Below, in pieces: positions 41,098 to 52,995 of a stretch of 64,000 bases of DNA. The notes below the pieces were generated by a model. That model did not search any database and had not been told where the DNA came from. It saw nothing but the letters and a program-made list of their open reading frames with translations. Position 1 is the first letter of the stretch; each line of letters opens with the position of its first letter. This stretch comes from Erwinia persicina NBRC 102418 (GTDB lineage Bacteria; Pseudomonadota; Gammaproteobacteria; Enterobacterales; Enterobacteriaceae), in contig NZ_BCTN01000004.1 in assembly GCF_001571305.1 (NCBI RefSeq), forward strand, positions 186,001 through 250,000, read 5' to 3'. The position numbers and the translations under genes were made by a program.

Positions 41098-42384
41098 CTA
41101 CGCCGGCTGGCTGATACGGCCCAGTTGCTCAAAATAGTCAGGGAACGTTTTGGCCGTGCATTTAGGATCAAGAATAGTCACTGGTGTGGAGGAAAGTGCG
41201 ACAAGTGAGAAACACATCGCCATACGGTGATCATTGTAGGTACCGATTTCAGCAAACTGGATCTGCGCTGGCGGTGTAATACGAATGAAGTCATGCCCTT
41301 CTTCAACTTCCGCGCCCACTTTGCGAAGCTCAGTGGCCATTGCCGCAAGACGATCCGTCTCTTTCACCCGCCAGTTATAGATATTGCGCATTACCGTTGT
41401 GCCTTTCGCAAACAAGGCAGCCGTTGCAATGGTCATCGCCGCATCCGGGATATGGTTCATATCCAGGTCGATTGCGTTAAGCGTGCCACGCGTACAGGCA
41501 ATAAAATCATCGCCCCACTCCACGCTGGCCCCCATTTTTTCCAGCACATCAGCAAAACGAATATCTCCCTGCATGCTGTTGCGGCCGATTCCGGTCACTT
41601 TGACCGTACCGCCTTTAATCGCGGCAGCGGCGAGGAAATAAGAGGCAGACGATGCATCGCCTTCAACCAGATATTCACCCGGAGCCTGGTACTGCTGCTG
41701 GCCGCGGATGTGGAAGGCGCGATACTCTTCATTTTCTACCTGAACGCCAAAGGTTGCCATCAGGTTAAGCGTGATATCGATGTAGGGTTTTGAAACCAGA
41801 TCCCCTTTGATCACAATACGGGTATCACTTTCAGCTAAAGGCGCGGTCATCAGCAGTGCCGTCAGAAACTGGCTGGAAACGCTGCCGTCCACGGCTACTT
41901 CGCCCCCCCTGAATCCCCCTTTCAGGCGCAGCGGCGGATAGTCTGGCTGCTCAAGGTAATCAACTTCAGCGCCTCCCTGACGTAAAGCATCCACAAGGTG
42001 CCCGATCGGCCGCTCTTTCATGCGAGGTTCACCTGTCAGCACAATATTGTTTGCGCCGAGACACAGCGCCGCCGCCAGTGGACGCATGGCCGTGCCGGCA
42101 TTACCCAGAAACAGTTCTAGCGGACCTTCAGCCTTAAGCGCTCCCCCCTGACCGACGACTTCACACACCGTGCGATCATCAGACAGCATAAAGTGTACGC
42201 CCAGCGCCTGCAGAGCATTCAGCATGTGGCGAACATCATCGCTGTCGAGCAGATTGGTCAGGCGAGTCGTGCCTTTTGCCAGCGCTGCCAGCAACAGTGC
42301 GCGATTAGACACGCTCTTGGAACCGGGAAGGTTAACAGTACCGTCGACCAGGGCAATAGGTTGTAACGTCAGGGAATCCTGCAT
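41098..42384 (-). CDS. aroA: 3-phosphoshikimate 1-carboxyvinyltransferase (EPSP synthase)
   Basis: Sixth step of the shikimate pathway, joining PEP to shikimate-3-phosphate; it is the glyphosate target. N-terminal [18 protein letters not shown], the [20 protein letters not shown] glycine-loop (class I type with Pro at the usual position) and [10 protein letters not shown]-type [20 protein letters not shown] are present. The start at 42384 follows TTGGAGAA and gives 428 residues; an in-frame start at 42447 lies inside the hairpin before the gene. It is co-oriented with serC, 82 nt away. Confidence 0.98.
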   Translation of the reverse strand: MQDSLTLQPIALVDGTVNLPGSKSVSNRALLLAALAKGTTRLTNLLDSDDVRHMLNALQALGVHFMLSDDRTVCEVVGQGGALKAEGPLELFLGNAGTAMRPLAAALCLGANNIVLTGEPRMKERPIGHLVDALRQGGAEVDYLEQPDYPPLRLKGGFRGGEVAVDGSVSSQFLTALLMTAPLAESDTRIVIKGDLVSKPYIDITLNLMATFGVQVENEEYRAFHIRGQQQYQAPGEYLVEGDASSASYFLAAAAIKGGTVKVTGIGRNSMQGDIRFADVLEKMGASVEWGDDFIACTRGTLNAIDLDMNHIPDAAMTIATAALFAKGTTVMRNIYNWRVKETDRLAAMATELRKVGAEVEEGHDFIRITPPAQIQFAEIGTYNDHRMAMCFSLVALSSTPVTILDPKCTAKTFPDYFEQLGRISQPA

Positions 42385-42415
42385 GTGAAACGTATTCTCC
42401 AAAATAATTACGATG

Positions 42416-42440
42416 AAACCCCGCTGGGCGCGGGGTTTCA
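42416..42440 (-). other. hairpin in the serC-aroA gap
   Basis: Perfect 10-bp stem GAAACCCCGC / GCGGGGTTTC with a 5-nt loop, lying 26 nt after serC. No U-tract follows on the minus strand. It may attenuate or stabilise message between the two cistrons. Confidence 0.6.
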
Positions 42441-42466
42441 GATTCAAAGCTTATTGCAAAGTTACC

Positions 42467-43552
42467 TTAGCCGTGACGACGTTCGAAGTCGACCATAAAG
42501 TCGGTTAACGTCTTCACACCCTGCAGCGGCATGGCATTGTAAATCGAGGCACGCATGCCACCGACGACACGATGACCTTTTAATGCATGTAAGCCCGCCG
42601 CAAAAGACTCTTCCAGGAACAGCTGATCCAGTGAGGAATCCGCTAACTGGAAAGGCACATTCATACGCGAGCGGTTAGCAGCGGTCACATCATTACGGTA
42701 GAAGCTGCTGCTATCAATGGTGCCATACAGCAGGTCTGCTTTAGCCTGATTACGTTTATCCAGCTCGGCAACACCGCCCTGCTCTTTCAGCCACTTGAAG
42801 ACCAGCCCGGAGAGATACCAGGCAAATGTCGGAGGCGTATTAAACATGGATTCGTTTTCAGCCAGCACCTTGTAATCAAGAATGGAAGGCAGTTCTTTAC
42901 GCGCCTGCCCCAGCAGGTCTTCGCGCACCACGACCAGCGTAAGCCCTGCTGGTCCGATATTTTTCTGCGCACCGGCATACAGCACGCCGAAACGATTAAC
43001 ATCAATGGGAGAGGACAAAATAGCAGAAGAGAGATCCGCAACCACTACTTTGTCGCCAAAGTCAGGCGTTTCCGGAATAGCGATACCGTCTATGGTCTCA
43101 TTCGGGCAGTAGTGAACGTAAGCCGCGTCGTCAGACAGGGCCCACTGGCTCATTGGGGTAATGCCACGCAAACCATCAATGGTCGTTTTCGCATCAATGA
43201 CATTTGGCGTGCAGTATTTCTGCGCCTCTTTCACGGCGCTGGCCGCCCAGTAGCCGCCATCTATATAATCTGCTGTCGTATGCTGTCCCAGCAGATTCAT
43301 TGGGATAGCCGCAAACTGCGCCCGCGCGCCACCGTGACAGAATAAAACTTTATAGTTAGAGGGAATTTTCAGCAGATCGCGAAAATCTTTTTCAGCCTCT
43401 TCTGCAACCTGAATAAACTCCTTACTACGGTGGCTGATCTCCATGACGGAGGTTCCCAGTCCCTGCCAGTTGCAGAGTTCCTGTTCAGCGCGACGAAGCA
43501 CTTCTACCGGCAACATAGCCGGGCCTGAGCTAAAATTGAAAACCTGACTCAT
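42467..43552 (-). CDS. serC: phosphoserine aminotransferase
   Basis: PLP enzyme of serine and pyridoxal-phosphate biosynthesis. Fold type I; the PLP lysine is K197 in [15 protein letters not shown]-terminal [19 protein letters not shown] and [16 protein letters not shown] are family signatures. It has 361 residues, near the E. coli length (362). It is the first gene of the serC-aroA operon and is divergent from ycaO. Confidence 0.97.
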   Translation of the reverse strand: MSQVFNFSSGPAMLPVEVLRRAEQELCNWQGLGTSVMEISHRSKEFIQVAEEAEKDFRDLLKIPSNYKVLFCHGGARAQFAAIPMNLLGQHTTADYIDGGYWAASAVKEAQKYCTPNVIDAKTTIDGLRGITPMSQWALSDDAAYVHYCPNETIDGIAIPETPDFGDKVVVADLSSAILSSPIDVNRFGVLYAGAQKNIGPAGLTLVVVREDLLGQARKELPSILDYKVLAENESMFNTPPTFAWYLSGLVFKWLKEQGGVAELDKRNQAKADLLYGTIDSSSFYRNDVTAANRSRMNVPFQLADSSLDQLFLEESFAAGLHALKGHRVVGGMRASIYNAMPLQGVKTLTDFMVDFERRHG

Positions 43553-43861
43553 TTCCCCTCACCACTTTCAGATCAATCGGTTTTGATTCCTCTATCGGTT
43601 TTATCACTGCCACCCTCATGCTGCAATGATTTATCCGGACGGCAGGCCAGTTTGCTGCGACGTGTCGCAACAGCTTGTAGGGCAAATGCAAAAGCAGACG
43701 ATATTTTGTGAGGCGTTTTCCCGTTAGAAAAACAGACCGGTTCTCTTTTCGCTGAAAAATGGCATTCTTGCCATGATGAAATTACCCGTGCCGGATAGCG
43801 ATTCCGGCAGAAACCCCGTATCATTGCGCGCTTTCCGCACAATCAATCACGAGTGGACAAA
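43553..43861. other. serC/ycaO divergent intergenic region with three dyads
   Basis: 309 nt without a gene. Three inverted repeats are visible: TGCTGCGAC / GTCGCAACA (43653-43672, one mismatch, 2-nt centre), ATGGCA / TGCCAT (43759-43774, 4-nt centre) and TGCCGGA / TCCGGCA (43789-43809, 7-nt loop). The last lies in the expected ycaO leader. Neither promoter could be placed confidently. E. coli serC is controlled by Lrp and CRP, but no clear CRP site is seen. Confidence 0.45.
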
Positions 43862-45619
43862 ATGACTCAAACTTATATACCAGGCAAAGACGCCGCGCTG
43901 GAAGTTTCCATCGCACGCTTTCAGCAAAAACTGCAGGATCTCGGCTTCAATATTGAAGAGGCCTCCTGGCTGAACCCGGTGCCAAATGTCTGGTCAGTCC
44001 ATATTCGCGACCGTGACTGCCCGCTCTGTTTTACCAACGGTAAAGGCGCCAGTAAAAAAGCCGCTCTGGCCTCTGCGCTGGGCGAGTACTTTGAACGCCT
44101 GTCTACTAACTATTTCTTTGCCGACTTCTGGCTGGGTGAGAAGATCGCCAAGGGTGATTTTGTCCATTACCCTAACGAGAAGTGGTTCCCGCTGCCGGAA
44201 GACGATCAGCTACCGGAGGGAATTCTTGATGCCCGCCTGCGTGAGTTTTACGACCCGGAAAATGAGGTCAGCGCCAGCGATCTGATTGATCTTCAGTCAG
44301 GCAACGCCGCACGCGGCATTTGTGGCCTGCCGTTTACCCGTCAGTCAGATCAGCAAACCGTTTATATCCCGATGAATATTATCGGTAACCTGTACGTGTC
44401 GAACGGGATGTCTGCTGGTAACACCGCTAACGAAGCGCGCGTTCAGGGGCTGTCTGAGGTATTTGAACGTTACATTAAAAACCGCATTATCGCGGAATCC
44501 ATCAGCCTGCCGCTGATCCCGCAGGATGTGTTAAACCGTTATCCGGGCGTTGTCGAGGCTATCGCTTCGCTGGAAGCAGAAGGGTTCCCTATCTTCTCCT
44601 ATGATGCTTCCCTGGGCGGTAAATACCCGGTCATCTGCGTGGTGCTGTTTAACCCTGCCAATGGAACCTGTTTTGCTTCATTCGGTGCGCACCCTGATTT
44701 TGGCGTTGCCCTGGAGCGTACCGTCACAGAACTTCTGCAGGGCCGTGGCCTGAAAGATCTCGATGTCTTCACCCCCCCGACCTTCGATGATGAAGAAGTC
44801 GCAGAACATGCCAACCTGGAAACACACTTTATCGATTCCAGCGGCCTGATCTCGTGGGATATGTTTAAAGATGATGCAGATTATCCCTTTGCGGACTGGA
44901 GCTTCAAAGGCAGTACGGAAGAAGAGTTCGCCACCCTGATGGCTATCTTCAACGCCGAAGACCAGGAAGTTTATATCGCCGACTACGAACACCTGGACGT
45001 TTACGCGTGCCGCATTATCGTTCCCGGCATGTCAGATATCTATCCGGCCGAAGATTTACTGCTGGCCAACAACAGCATGGGTGCCTATCTGCGTGATACG
45101 CTGCTCAGTCTGCCAGAAAGTCGTTGGGAAAAAGCAGACTATCTTTCTCTGCTTGAACAGTTAGATGAAGATGGCCATGACGACTTCACACGCGTACGTG
45201 AACTTCTGGGTCTGGCGACCGGTAAAGATAACGGCTGGTACACACTGCGTATTGGTGAGCTGAAAGCGATGCTGGCACTGGCTGCAGGCGATCTGGAGCA
45301 GGCATTGATCTGGACGGAATGGACAATGGAATTTAACCAGTCGATCTTTAGTGCAGAACGTGCCAACTATTATCGCTGCCTGCAAACGCTACTGTTACTG
45401 AGCCAGGAAGAAAGCCGCGATCCCCTTCAGTATCATACGGCATTTGTACGAATGTATGGTCAGGACGCCGTAGACAATGCTTCTGCGGCGATCAGCGGTG
45501 AAGCACCTTTCTATGGTTTACAAAGCGTAGACAGCGATCTGAACGCGTTTCCTGCGCATCAGTCTCTGCTGGCAGCCTATGAAAAACTGCAGAAGGCTAA
45601 ACGTCTGTACTGGAAATAA
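43862..45619 (+). CDS. ycaO: ribosomal protein S12 methylthiotransferase accessory factor YcaO
   Basis: YcaO-fold ATP-using protein; in E. coli it assists RimO in beta-methylthiolation of Asp88 of S12. Conserved blocks are TNGKGASKKAALASALGEYFERLSTNYFF (N-terminal ATP site), EARVQGLSEVFERYIKNRI and GVALERTVTELLQGR. The C-terminal part is TPR-like. The protein ends LYWK, without the PxPxP tail of azoline-forming YcaO enzymes. The start at 43862 (MTQTYIPG) gives 585 residues; the in-frame ATG three codons upstream is possible. Confidence 0.93.
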   Translation: MTQTYIPGKDAALEVSIARFQQKLQDLGFNIEEASWLNPVPNVWSVHIRDRDCPLCFTNGKGASKKAALASALGEYFERLSTNYFFADFWLGEKIAKGDFVHYPNEKWFPLPEDDQLPEGILDARLREFYDPENEVSASDLIDLQSGNAARGICGLPFTRQSDQQTVYIPMNIIGNLYVSNGMSAGNTANEARVQGLSEVFERYIKNRIIAESISLPLIPQDVLNRYPGVVEAIASLEAEGFPIFSYDASLGGKYPVICVVLFNPANGTCFASFGAHPDFGVALERTVTELLQGRGLKDLDVFTPPTFDDEEVAEHANLETHFIDSSGLISWDMFKDDADYPFADWSFKGSTEEEFATLMAIFNAEDQEVYIADYEHLDVYACRIIVPGMSDIYPAEDLLLANNSMGAYLRDTLLSLPESRWEKADYLSLLEQLDEDGHDDFTRVRELLGLATGKDNGWYTLRIGELKAMLALAAGDLEQALIWTEWTMEFNQSIFSAERANYYRCLQTLLLLSQEESRDPLQYHTAFVRMYGQDAVDNASAAISGEAPFYGLQSVDSDLNAFPAHQSLLAAYEKLQKAKRLYWK

Positions 45620-45703
45620 CGCTGCGAGAAAAATGACACAATATCGCTGCATCATTTAAGACGACTTTTTATTTATTTCTGCCATGACATGGGCAGTAGG
45701 TTA

Positions 45704-45738
45704 AAAAAAGGTAACAGCTTAGGTTGTTACCTTTTTTA
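45704..45738 (+). terminator. ycaO terminator
   Basis: Stem AAAAAGGTAACA / TGTTACCTTTTT with a 9-nt loop, followed by more T. It is 85 nt after the ycaO stop. Confidence 0.8.
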
Positions 45739-45888
45739 TTGTCACAATTGCGCTATATTTGCTGTGATATTTTCACGCTTTTTTTTATTTCCCCTGCATG
45801 AGACTCAAATATTTTTTTAATTATTAAAAAAGTTTTACACCTTAAAAAACAAGGTGTTAAATAGATTAACCTTACTAAAAACAAGTCT

Positions 45889-45918
45889 TTGACGGCTACT
45901 TTGCCGGGCCTGTATGAT
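45889..45918 (+). promoter_or_regulatory. candidate focA-pfl promoter
   Basis: TTGACG (45889-45894), 18-nt spacer, TATGAT (45913-45918), about 65 nt before the focA start. This is a good sigma-70 match and probably one of several promoters. Confidence 0.5.
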
Positions 45919-45988
45919 CCACGTCAATTTCTCTCCTATACTCGTTTGCTAGACTTTCTTTGCCGACTACTTTTGAGAGGACGTTAGT

Positions 45989-46846
45989 GTGAAAGCTGGC
46001 AACCCCTTTGATCTGTTATTACCATCCGAAATGGCAAAAGTTGCCGAAGACGCTGGCGTTTATAAAGCGACAAAACATCCCTTCACCACCTTCTTTCTGG
46101 CGATAACCGCTGGAGTATTTATCTCCATCGCTTTTGCTTTTTATATTACAGCAACCACCGGCACCGCAACCGTACCCTGGGGACTGGCCAAACTGGTAGG
46201 TGGCATCTGTTTTTCACTGGGCCTGATGCTCGTGGTCGTGTGTGGTGCGGATCTTTTCACCTCTACCGTTCTCACTGTCGTGGCTAAAGCCAGTGGGCGC
46301 ATCAGTTGGTTACAGCTCGCCCGCAACTGGATCATCGTTTATATCGGGAATTTTATCGGCGCTATCTTCTTTGTCGTGCTGATCTGGTTTGCCGGACAAT
46401 ACATGGTGGCCAACGGAGCCTGGGGGCTGAATGTCCTGCAAACCGCTGACCATAAGATGCACCATACTTTTATTGAAGCTGTCTGCCTTGGCATCCTGGC
46501 AAACCTGATGGTGTGCATGGCCGTGTGGATGAGTTACTCCGGCCGCAGCCTGCTGGACAAAATGTTTGCCATGGTACTGCCTGTCGCCATGTTTGTGGCC
46601 AGCGGTTTTGAGCACAGCATCGCCAACATGTTTCTGGTACCCATGGCCATCATCATCAAAGATTTCGCCACGCCGGAATTCTGGCAGGCAACCGGAGCGA
46701 GTGCGGACCAGTTTACACATCTGACCGTGAGCCACTTTATTACCGATAATCTTATTCCCGTGACGCTGGGCAATATCATCGGTGGCGGGTTACTGGTGGG
46801 CTTAACCTATTGGGTGATTTATCTGCGTGATGGCGACCATCACTGA
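45989..46846 (+). CDS. focA: formate channel FocA
   Basis: Pentameric inner-membrane channel for formate in the FNT family. It has 285 residues with six helices. Signature segments are VGGICFSLGLMLVVVCGADLFTS and GLNVLQTADHKMHHTFIEAVCLGILANLMVCMAVW; the pore histidine/threonine region is VASGFEHSIANMFLVPM. The start codon is GTG at 45989, as in E. coli focA, preceded by GAGAGGA. It is cotranscribed with pflB, 89 nt downstream. Confidence 0.97.
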   Translation: MKAGNPFDLLLPSEMAKVAEDAGVYKATKHPFTTFFLAITAGVFISIAFAFYITATTGTATVPWGLAKLVGGICFSLGLMLVVVCGADLFTSTVLTVVAKASGRISWLQLARNWIIVYIGNFIGAIFFVVLIWFAGQYMVANGAWGLNVLQTADHKMHHTFIEAVCLGILANLMVCMAVWMSYSGRSLLDKMFAMVLPVAMFVASGFEHSIANMFLVPMAIIIKDFATPEFWQATGASADQFTHLTVSHFITDNLIPVTLGNIIGGGLLVGLTYWVIYLRDGDHH

Positions 46847-46935
46847 CAGCCCCATGAACAGATTTTTGCAACTGTCGGTGTGATGTCACCCGGCGGGAAC
46901 GTACAACGAACTTCACGTTATAAGGTAGGTATCAA

Positions 46936-49218
46936 ATGACCGAGCTTAATCAAAAAATGGCGACAGCCTGGGAAAGCTTTGCACAGGGTGAATGGCAGAC
47001 CAGCATCAACGTCCGTGACTTCATCCAGAAAAACTACACACCCTATGAAGGCGACGAAGCGTTCCTGGCCGGTGCTACCGAGGCAACGACTGCTCTGTGG
47101 GATACCGTCATGGAAGGCATCAAACAGGAAAACCGCACCCATGCGCCTGTAGATTTTGATACCGACCTGCCATCAACCATCACCTCTCATGACGCAGGCT
47201 ATATTAATAAAAGCCTGGAAAAAATTGTCGGCCTGCAAACCGAAGCCCCCTTAAAACGTGCCCTGATCCCGTTCGGTGGCATCAAAATGGTCGAAGGTTC
47301 GTGCAAAGTCTATGGTCGTGAACTCGACCCGACAGTGAAAAAAATCTTCACCGAATACCGTAAAACCCATAATCAGGGTGTATTCGATGTTTATACCCCC
47401 GATATTCTGCGCTGCCGTAAGTCAGGCGTGCTGACCGGTCTGCCAGATGCATATGGCCGTGGTCGTATTATTGGTGACTATCGTCGCGTCGCGCTGTACG
47501 GTATCGATGCGCTGATGAAAGATAAATTCGCTCAGTTCACCTCCCTGCAGAACGACATGGAAAATGGCGTGAACCTCGAAGCCACTATCCGTCTGCGTGA
47601 AGAGATTGCCGATCAGCATCACGCTCTGCAGCAGATTAAAGATATGGCTGCAAAATATGGCTGTGATATCTCTGGCCCGGCAACCAGTGCTAAAGAAGCT
47701 GTACAGTGGACCTACTTCGGTTACCTGGCTGCGGTGAAATCACAGAACGGCGCAGCGATGTCCTTTGGACGCGTGTCGACCTTCCTGGATATCTATTTTG
47801 AACGCGACCTGAAGGCGGGTAAAATCACCGAACTGGAAGCACAGGAACTGATCGACCACCTGGTGATGAAACTGCGCATGGTGCGCTTCCTGCGTACACC
47901 AGAATATGATGAGCTGTTCTCTGGTGACCCAATCTGGGCAACCGAATCCCTTGCCGGTATGGGCGTTGATGGCCGGACCATGGTGACGAAAAACACCTTC
48001 CGCTTCCTGAACACGCTCTACACCATGGGGCCTTCACCAGAACCTAACATGACTATCCTGTGGTCAGAAAAACTGCCACTGAACTTCAAAAAATACGCGG
48101 CCAAAGTGTCTATCGACACCTCATCTCTGCAGTATGAAAATGATGATCTGATGCGTCCTGACTTCAATAATGATGACTATGCCATCGCCTGTTGTGTTAG
48201 CCCGATGATCGTCGGCAAACAGATGCAGTTCTTCGGTGCCCGCGCTAACCTGGCAAAAACCATGCTGTATGCCATCAATGGCGGCGTGGATGAAAAAATG
48301 AAAATGCAGGTTGGCCCGAAAGAAGCGCCAATGATGGATGAAGTGCTGGACTACGATAAAGTGATGGATCGCATGGATCACTTTATGGACTGGCTGGCCA
48401 AACAGTATGTGACCGCGCTGAACGTAATCCACTACATGCATGACAAATACAGCTATGAAGCCTCGTTGATGGCACTGCATGACCGTGACGTTTACCGCAC
48501 AATGGCCTGTGGTATCGCTGGCCTGTCCGTGGCGGCTGACTCACTGTCTGCAATCAAATATGCAAAAGTATCGACTATTCGTGATGAAGATGGCCTGGCC
48601 GTTGACTTTAAAATCGAAGGTGAATACCCGCAGTTTGGTAATAACGATTCACGCGTTGATGACATTGCCTGCGACCTGGTTGAGCGTTTCATGAAGAAAA
48701 TTCAGAAGCTGCAAACCTACCGTAACGCGGTTCCAACTCAGTCTGTTCTGACCATTACCTCTAACGTGGTGTATGGCAAGAAAACGGGTAACACCCCGGA
48801 TGGCCGTCGTGCTGGTGCACCATTTGGACCTGGTGCTAACCCTATGCACGGTCGTGACCAGAAAGGTGCCGTTGCCTCACTGACCTCCGTGGCTAAACTG
48901 CCGTTTGCTTACGCGAAAGATGGTATCTCGTACACCTTCTCTATCGTGCCAAACGCGCTGGGTAAAAACGATGATGTGCGTAAAACCAACCTTGCCGGTC
49001 TGATGGATGGTTACTTCCATCATGAGGCCAGCATCGAAGGCGGCCAGCACCTGAACGTCAACGTGATGAACCGCGAAATGCTGCTGGAAGCGATGGAAGA
49101 TCCGGAAAAATATCCGCAACTGACCATTCGCGTCTCTGGCTACGCCGTTCGCTTTAACTCGCTGACGAAAGAGCAGCAACAGGACGTGATTACGCGTACC
49201 TTTACACAAAGCATGTAA
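46936..49218 (+). CDS. pflB: pyruvate formate-lyase
   Basis: Glycyl-radical enzyme that splits pyruvate with CoA into acetyl-CoA and formate in anaerobic growth. The catalytic cysteine pair is C419-C420 (counting Met) in AIACCVSPM. The radical glycine is G735 in RVSGYAVRF near the C-terminus. It has 760 residues, full length. Codon use is strongly biased. It is preceded by focA, which brings its product across the membrane, and followed by its activase gene pflA. Confidence 0.98.
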   Translation: MTELNQKMATAWESFAQGEWQTSINVRDFIQKNYTPYEGDEAFLAGATEATTALWDTVMEGIKQENRTHAPVDFDTDLPSTITSHDAGYINKSLEKIVGLQTEAPLKRALIPFGGIKMVEGSCKVYGRELDPTVKKIFTEYRKTHNQGVFDVYTPDILRCRKSGVLTGLPDAYGRGRIIGDYRRVALYGIDALMKDKFAQFTSLQNDMENGVNLEATIRLREEIADQHHALQQIKDMAAKYGCDISGPATSAKEAVQWTYFGYLAAVKSQNGAAMSFGRVSTFLDIYFERDLKAGKITELEAQELIDHLVMKLRMVRFLRTPEYDELFSGDPIWATESLAGMGVDGRTMVTKNTFRFLNTLYTMGPSPEPNMTILWSEKLPLNFKKYAAKVSIDTSSLQYENDDLMRPDFNNDDYAIACCVSPMIVGKQMQFFGARANLAKTMLYAINGGVDEKMKMQVGPKEAPMMDEVLDYDKVMDRMDHFMDWLAKQYVTALNVIHYMHDKYSYEASLMALHDRDVYRTMACGIAGLSVAADSLSAIKYAKVSTIRDEDGLAVDFKIEGEYPQFGNNDSRVDDIACDLVERFMKKIQKLQTYRNAVPTQSVLTITSNVVYGKKTGNTPDGRRAGAPFGPGANPMHGRDQKGAVASLTSVAKLPFAYAKDGISYTFSIVPNALGKNDDVRKTNLAGLMDGYFHHEASIEGGQHLNVNVMNREMLLEAMEDPEKYPQLTIRVSGYAVRFNSLTKEQQQDVITRTFTQSM

Positions 49219-49225
49219 GCGTTGT

Positions 49226-49249
49226 GCAGGCCCTCTCCGGGGGGCCTGC
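49226..49249 (+). other. hairpin between pflB and pflA
   Basis: GCAGGCCC / GGGCCTGC, an 8-bp perfect stem with an 8-nt loop right after pflB, without a T-run. It probably attenuates or protects the abundant pflB message and lets some transcription reach pflA. Confidence 0.5.
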
Positions 49250-49346
49250 CTGCCACCAGCCGGTTTTGTCAGTTGTCTGCTTAGGATCACTGCCAAAACA
49301 GACTTAACACAGCTAAAGACTGTGTCACCGTGGAGAACTCATCGCA

Positions 49347-50087
49347 ATGTCAGTAACCGGTCGCATCCACTCTTTTGAATCCTGCGGGACCGTTGACGGT
49401 CCCGGCATCCGTTTTATCACCTTCTTCCAGGGCTGCCTGATGCGCTGCCTGTATTGCCATAACCGTGATACCTGGGATACTCACGGCGGCAAAGAAATCA
49501 CCGTTGAAGAATTAATGAAGGACGTTGTCTCCTATCGTCATTTTATGAATGCATCGGGAGGCGGCGTAACGGCTTCCGGCGGCGAGGCTATCCTTCAGGC
49601 TGAATTCGTCCGTGACTGGTTCCGCGCCTGTCAGGCAGAAGGAATTAATACCTGTCTTGACACCAATGGCTTTGTGCGCCGCTACGATCCGGTTATCGAT
49701 GAGCTACTGGACGTCACTGACCTGGTGATGCTCGATCTGAAACAGATTAATGATGACGTCCACCAGATTCTGGTCGGTGTCTCTAATCACCGAACCCTCG
49801 ATTTTGCCCGCTATCTTGCCAAACGCGGGATCCGCACCTGGATCCGCTACGTGGTGGTGCCCGGCTATTCTGATGATGATGAATCCGCACACCGCCTGGG
49901 TGAGTTCACTCGCGATATGGGTAATGTGGAGAAGATTGAGCTGCTGCCCTATCATGAGCTGGGCAAGCATAAATGGATCGCGATGGGCGAGGAGTACAAG
50001 CTGGACGGCGTTCATCCACCAAAAGCAGAAACGATGGAGCGGGTAAAACATATTCTGGAAGGTTACGGCCATCATGTGATGTACTAA
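49347..50087 (+). CDS. pflA: pyruvate formate-lyase activating enzyme
   Basis: Radical-SAM activase that abstracts hydrogen from the PflB glycine. The CX3CX2C cluster is C30, C34, C37 in [29 protein letters not shown] is the GGE/SAM-binding region. It has 246 residues. A ribosome site (TGGAGAA) precedes the ATG. It ends with a strong terminator facing ycaD. Confidence 0.97.
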   Translation: MSVTGRIHSFESCGTVDGPGIRFITFFQGCLMRCLYCHNRDTWDTHGGKEITVEELMKDVVSYRHFMNASGGGVTASGGEAILQAEFVRDWFRACQAEGINTCLDTNGFVRRYDPVIDELLDVTDLVMLDLKQINDDVHQILVGVSNHRTLDFARYLAKRGIRTWIRYVVVPGYSDDDESAHRLGEFTRDMGNVEKIELLPYHELGKHKWIAMGEEYKLDGVHPPKAETMERVKHILEGYGHHVMY

Positions 50088-50137
50088 AGGTCAGCCCTCC
50101 TTTACCCACAGATACCGTTCTTTTCTGCACCGCAGAG

Positions 50138-50167
50138 GCTGACCTTCTTTTTCGGTCAGCTTTTTTT
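50138..50167 (+). terminator. pflA terminator
   Basis: GCTGACC / GGTCAGC stem with a 9-nt loop, followed by seven T. It is 50 nt after the pflA stop and just before the 3' end of ycaD. Confidence 0.88.
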
Positions 50168-50170
50168 CAT

Positions 50171-51322
50171 TTATGCGTGCGCCACTGGTGTTGCGTGATG
50201 ATCGGCTTTACGCAGTAACATCACCAGATAGACCAGAGCCACTCCGGCAATCATTACGAACAACAACCGGTCAGAATAGTTCTGCATCAGCATCGAGGTC
50301 ATGGTCGGGCCAACCAGGCTGCCAACGGTATAACTCAGTAACAGGGCCTGGTTCATTGCCACCAGTTCGTGATGAGCCACTGTTTCACAGGCCCAGGACA
50401 TAGCTACCGGGTAAAGGGTGAAACCGGCACAGCCGAGGATGAACAGCGCCGGAGCCATAGCAGCATTACTCAGCATTGCCAGCGCACCGAGGATCACCAC
50501 AAACACCTGAACACGCAGAACCAGCAGCCGGCCATAACGATCCGCAAGTCGCCCTATCGGCCACTGACCGATAATGCCCGCGCTGACCAGCAGCGCCATC
50601 CAGTAGCCAACCGTGGAGTCACTCATCCCCTGATGGGAGAGATACAGTGGCATCAGGCCATACAATGAACCCAGCACGATCCCGGATATGATACAGCCGT
50701 TGATCCCCAGGCGAGCATTACGACGGCGCAGCATCGGCCACATCCGCCCGGGCGGGGTCTCTTCGTCTTGCTGACTTGCCGTGACGCGGCAGAACACCAG
50801 CGGCAGGACTGCCGCCAGAATTACGCTGCTGACCCACGGCAGGACATGCATCAGCTCGGTAGAGACTTTACTCACCAGCAACTGGCCAATGACCGTGCCG
50901 ATGTAATAGACGATCATATAAGCCGCCAGCAGCCGCCCACGGTTGCGCAGAGTGCCGTTGCACAGCAACGCACTTTCCACGACGACCCAGATCAGAGCAC
51001 AGCCAATACCCGCTACAAAACGCCAGAGCGTCCATGACCAGAACCCCGTCCCCAGCGCGAGGGCTACCGTCGCCAGGGCAAACACCAGCGAGGCCAGGTA
51101 ATAGCTGCGATTAAACCCGTAGCGCTTGATGACCCATCCAGCCAGTAACGTTCCCAGCAGATTGCCACAATAGTACGAGGAGCTGACCATACCTACCTGC
51201 CAGGTCGGCAGCGCATCATGCGTCAGCCAGAGCGGCACCAGTGTATTCAACACGGCAATAGAAACCGTGAGCAGCAGTAAGCCGCACAGCAGCACCAGAA
51301 CGGGACGTGACCAGGTGGACAT
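50171..51322 (-). CDS. ycaD: MFS transporter YcaD
   Basis: Twelve-helix major facilitator protein of unknown substrate. [34 protein letters not shown] carries the loop-2 MFS motif, and [19 protein letters not shown] is its repeat in the second half. It has 383 residues from the start at 51322 ([18 protein letters not shown]), as E. coli; upstream in-frame codons at 51394 and 51364 lack homology. It converges with pflA. Confidence 0.92.
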   Translation of the reverse strand: MSTWSRPVLVLLCGLLLLTVSIAVLNTLVPLWLTHDALPTWQVGMVSSSYYCGNLLGTLLAGWVIKRYGFNRSYYLASLVFALATVALALGTGFWSWTLWRFVAGIGCALIWVVVESALLCNGTLRNRGRLLAAYMIVYYIGTVIGQLLVSKVSTELMHVLPWVSSVILAAVLPLVFCRVTASQQDEETPPGRMWPMLRRRNARLGINGCIISGIVLGSLYGLMPLYLSHQGMSDSTVGYWMALLVSAGIIGQWPIGRLADRYGRLLVLRVQVFVVILGALAMLSNAAMAPALFILGCAGFTLYPVAMSWACETVAHHELVAMNQALLLSYTVGSLVGPTMTSMLMQNYSDRLLFVMIAGVALVYLVMLLRKADHHATPVAHA

Positions 51323-51562
51323 AGTATTGGAGAACCGAAACGAGGAAGATTTTGCGCGCATCATGCCACTGCGCAAGCGTTTGGAAAAGCACAATAAATC
51401 TGCATGCGCACGATTTGTAGAGCAGCGATTTAATATTTTTATCTACAGGAGCTTAACGCTTCCAGCTGCAGGCATCATGTGGATATTATCTCGTTGAATT
51501 TATTCAACACTGATAAGCGGGTGCTCACAATATCCATCATATTTTTTGTTCGAACGTTAACA

Positions 51563-51588
51563 TAAAAAAACCCGCCGGCGGCGGGTTC
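51563..51588 (-). terminator. serS terminator
   Basis: Minus-strand CCCGCC / GGCGGG stem with a 3-nt loop, extended by AA/TT, followed by a run of seven T. It is 20 nt after the serS stop. Confidence 0.88.
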
Positions 51589-51607
51589 TTAGTACGGCAC
51601 GTTGGAC

Positions 51608-52966
<1,359 letters not shown>

Positions 52967-52995
52967 TCATTGCTAACCTTACCGCAACGTCCGTG

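Larger units (their letters stand above)
45620..45988. other. ycaO-focA intergenic region
   Basis: 369 nt. It begins with the ycaO terminator, then becomes very AT-rich (45779-45880) and ends at the focA ribosome site GAGAGGA. It contains a 7-bp inverted repeat ACACCTT / AAGGTGT (45837-45857) and a clear promoter at 45889-45918. E. coli focA-pfl is driven by several promoters under FNR, ArcA and IHF. I could not find a convincing FNR dyad by eye. Confidence 0.5.

Noticed and set aside
45763-45777. CRP-like TGTGATATTTTCACG before focA
   Set aside because: Half-sites are five bases apart instead of six and the right half is imperfect; position far from the promoter.
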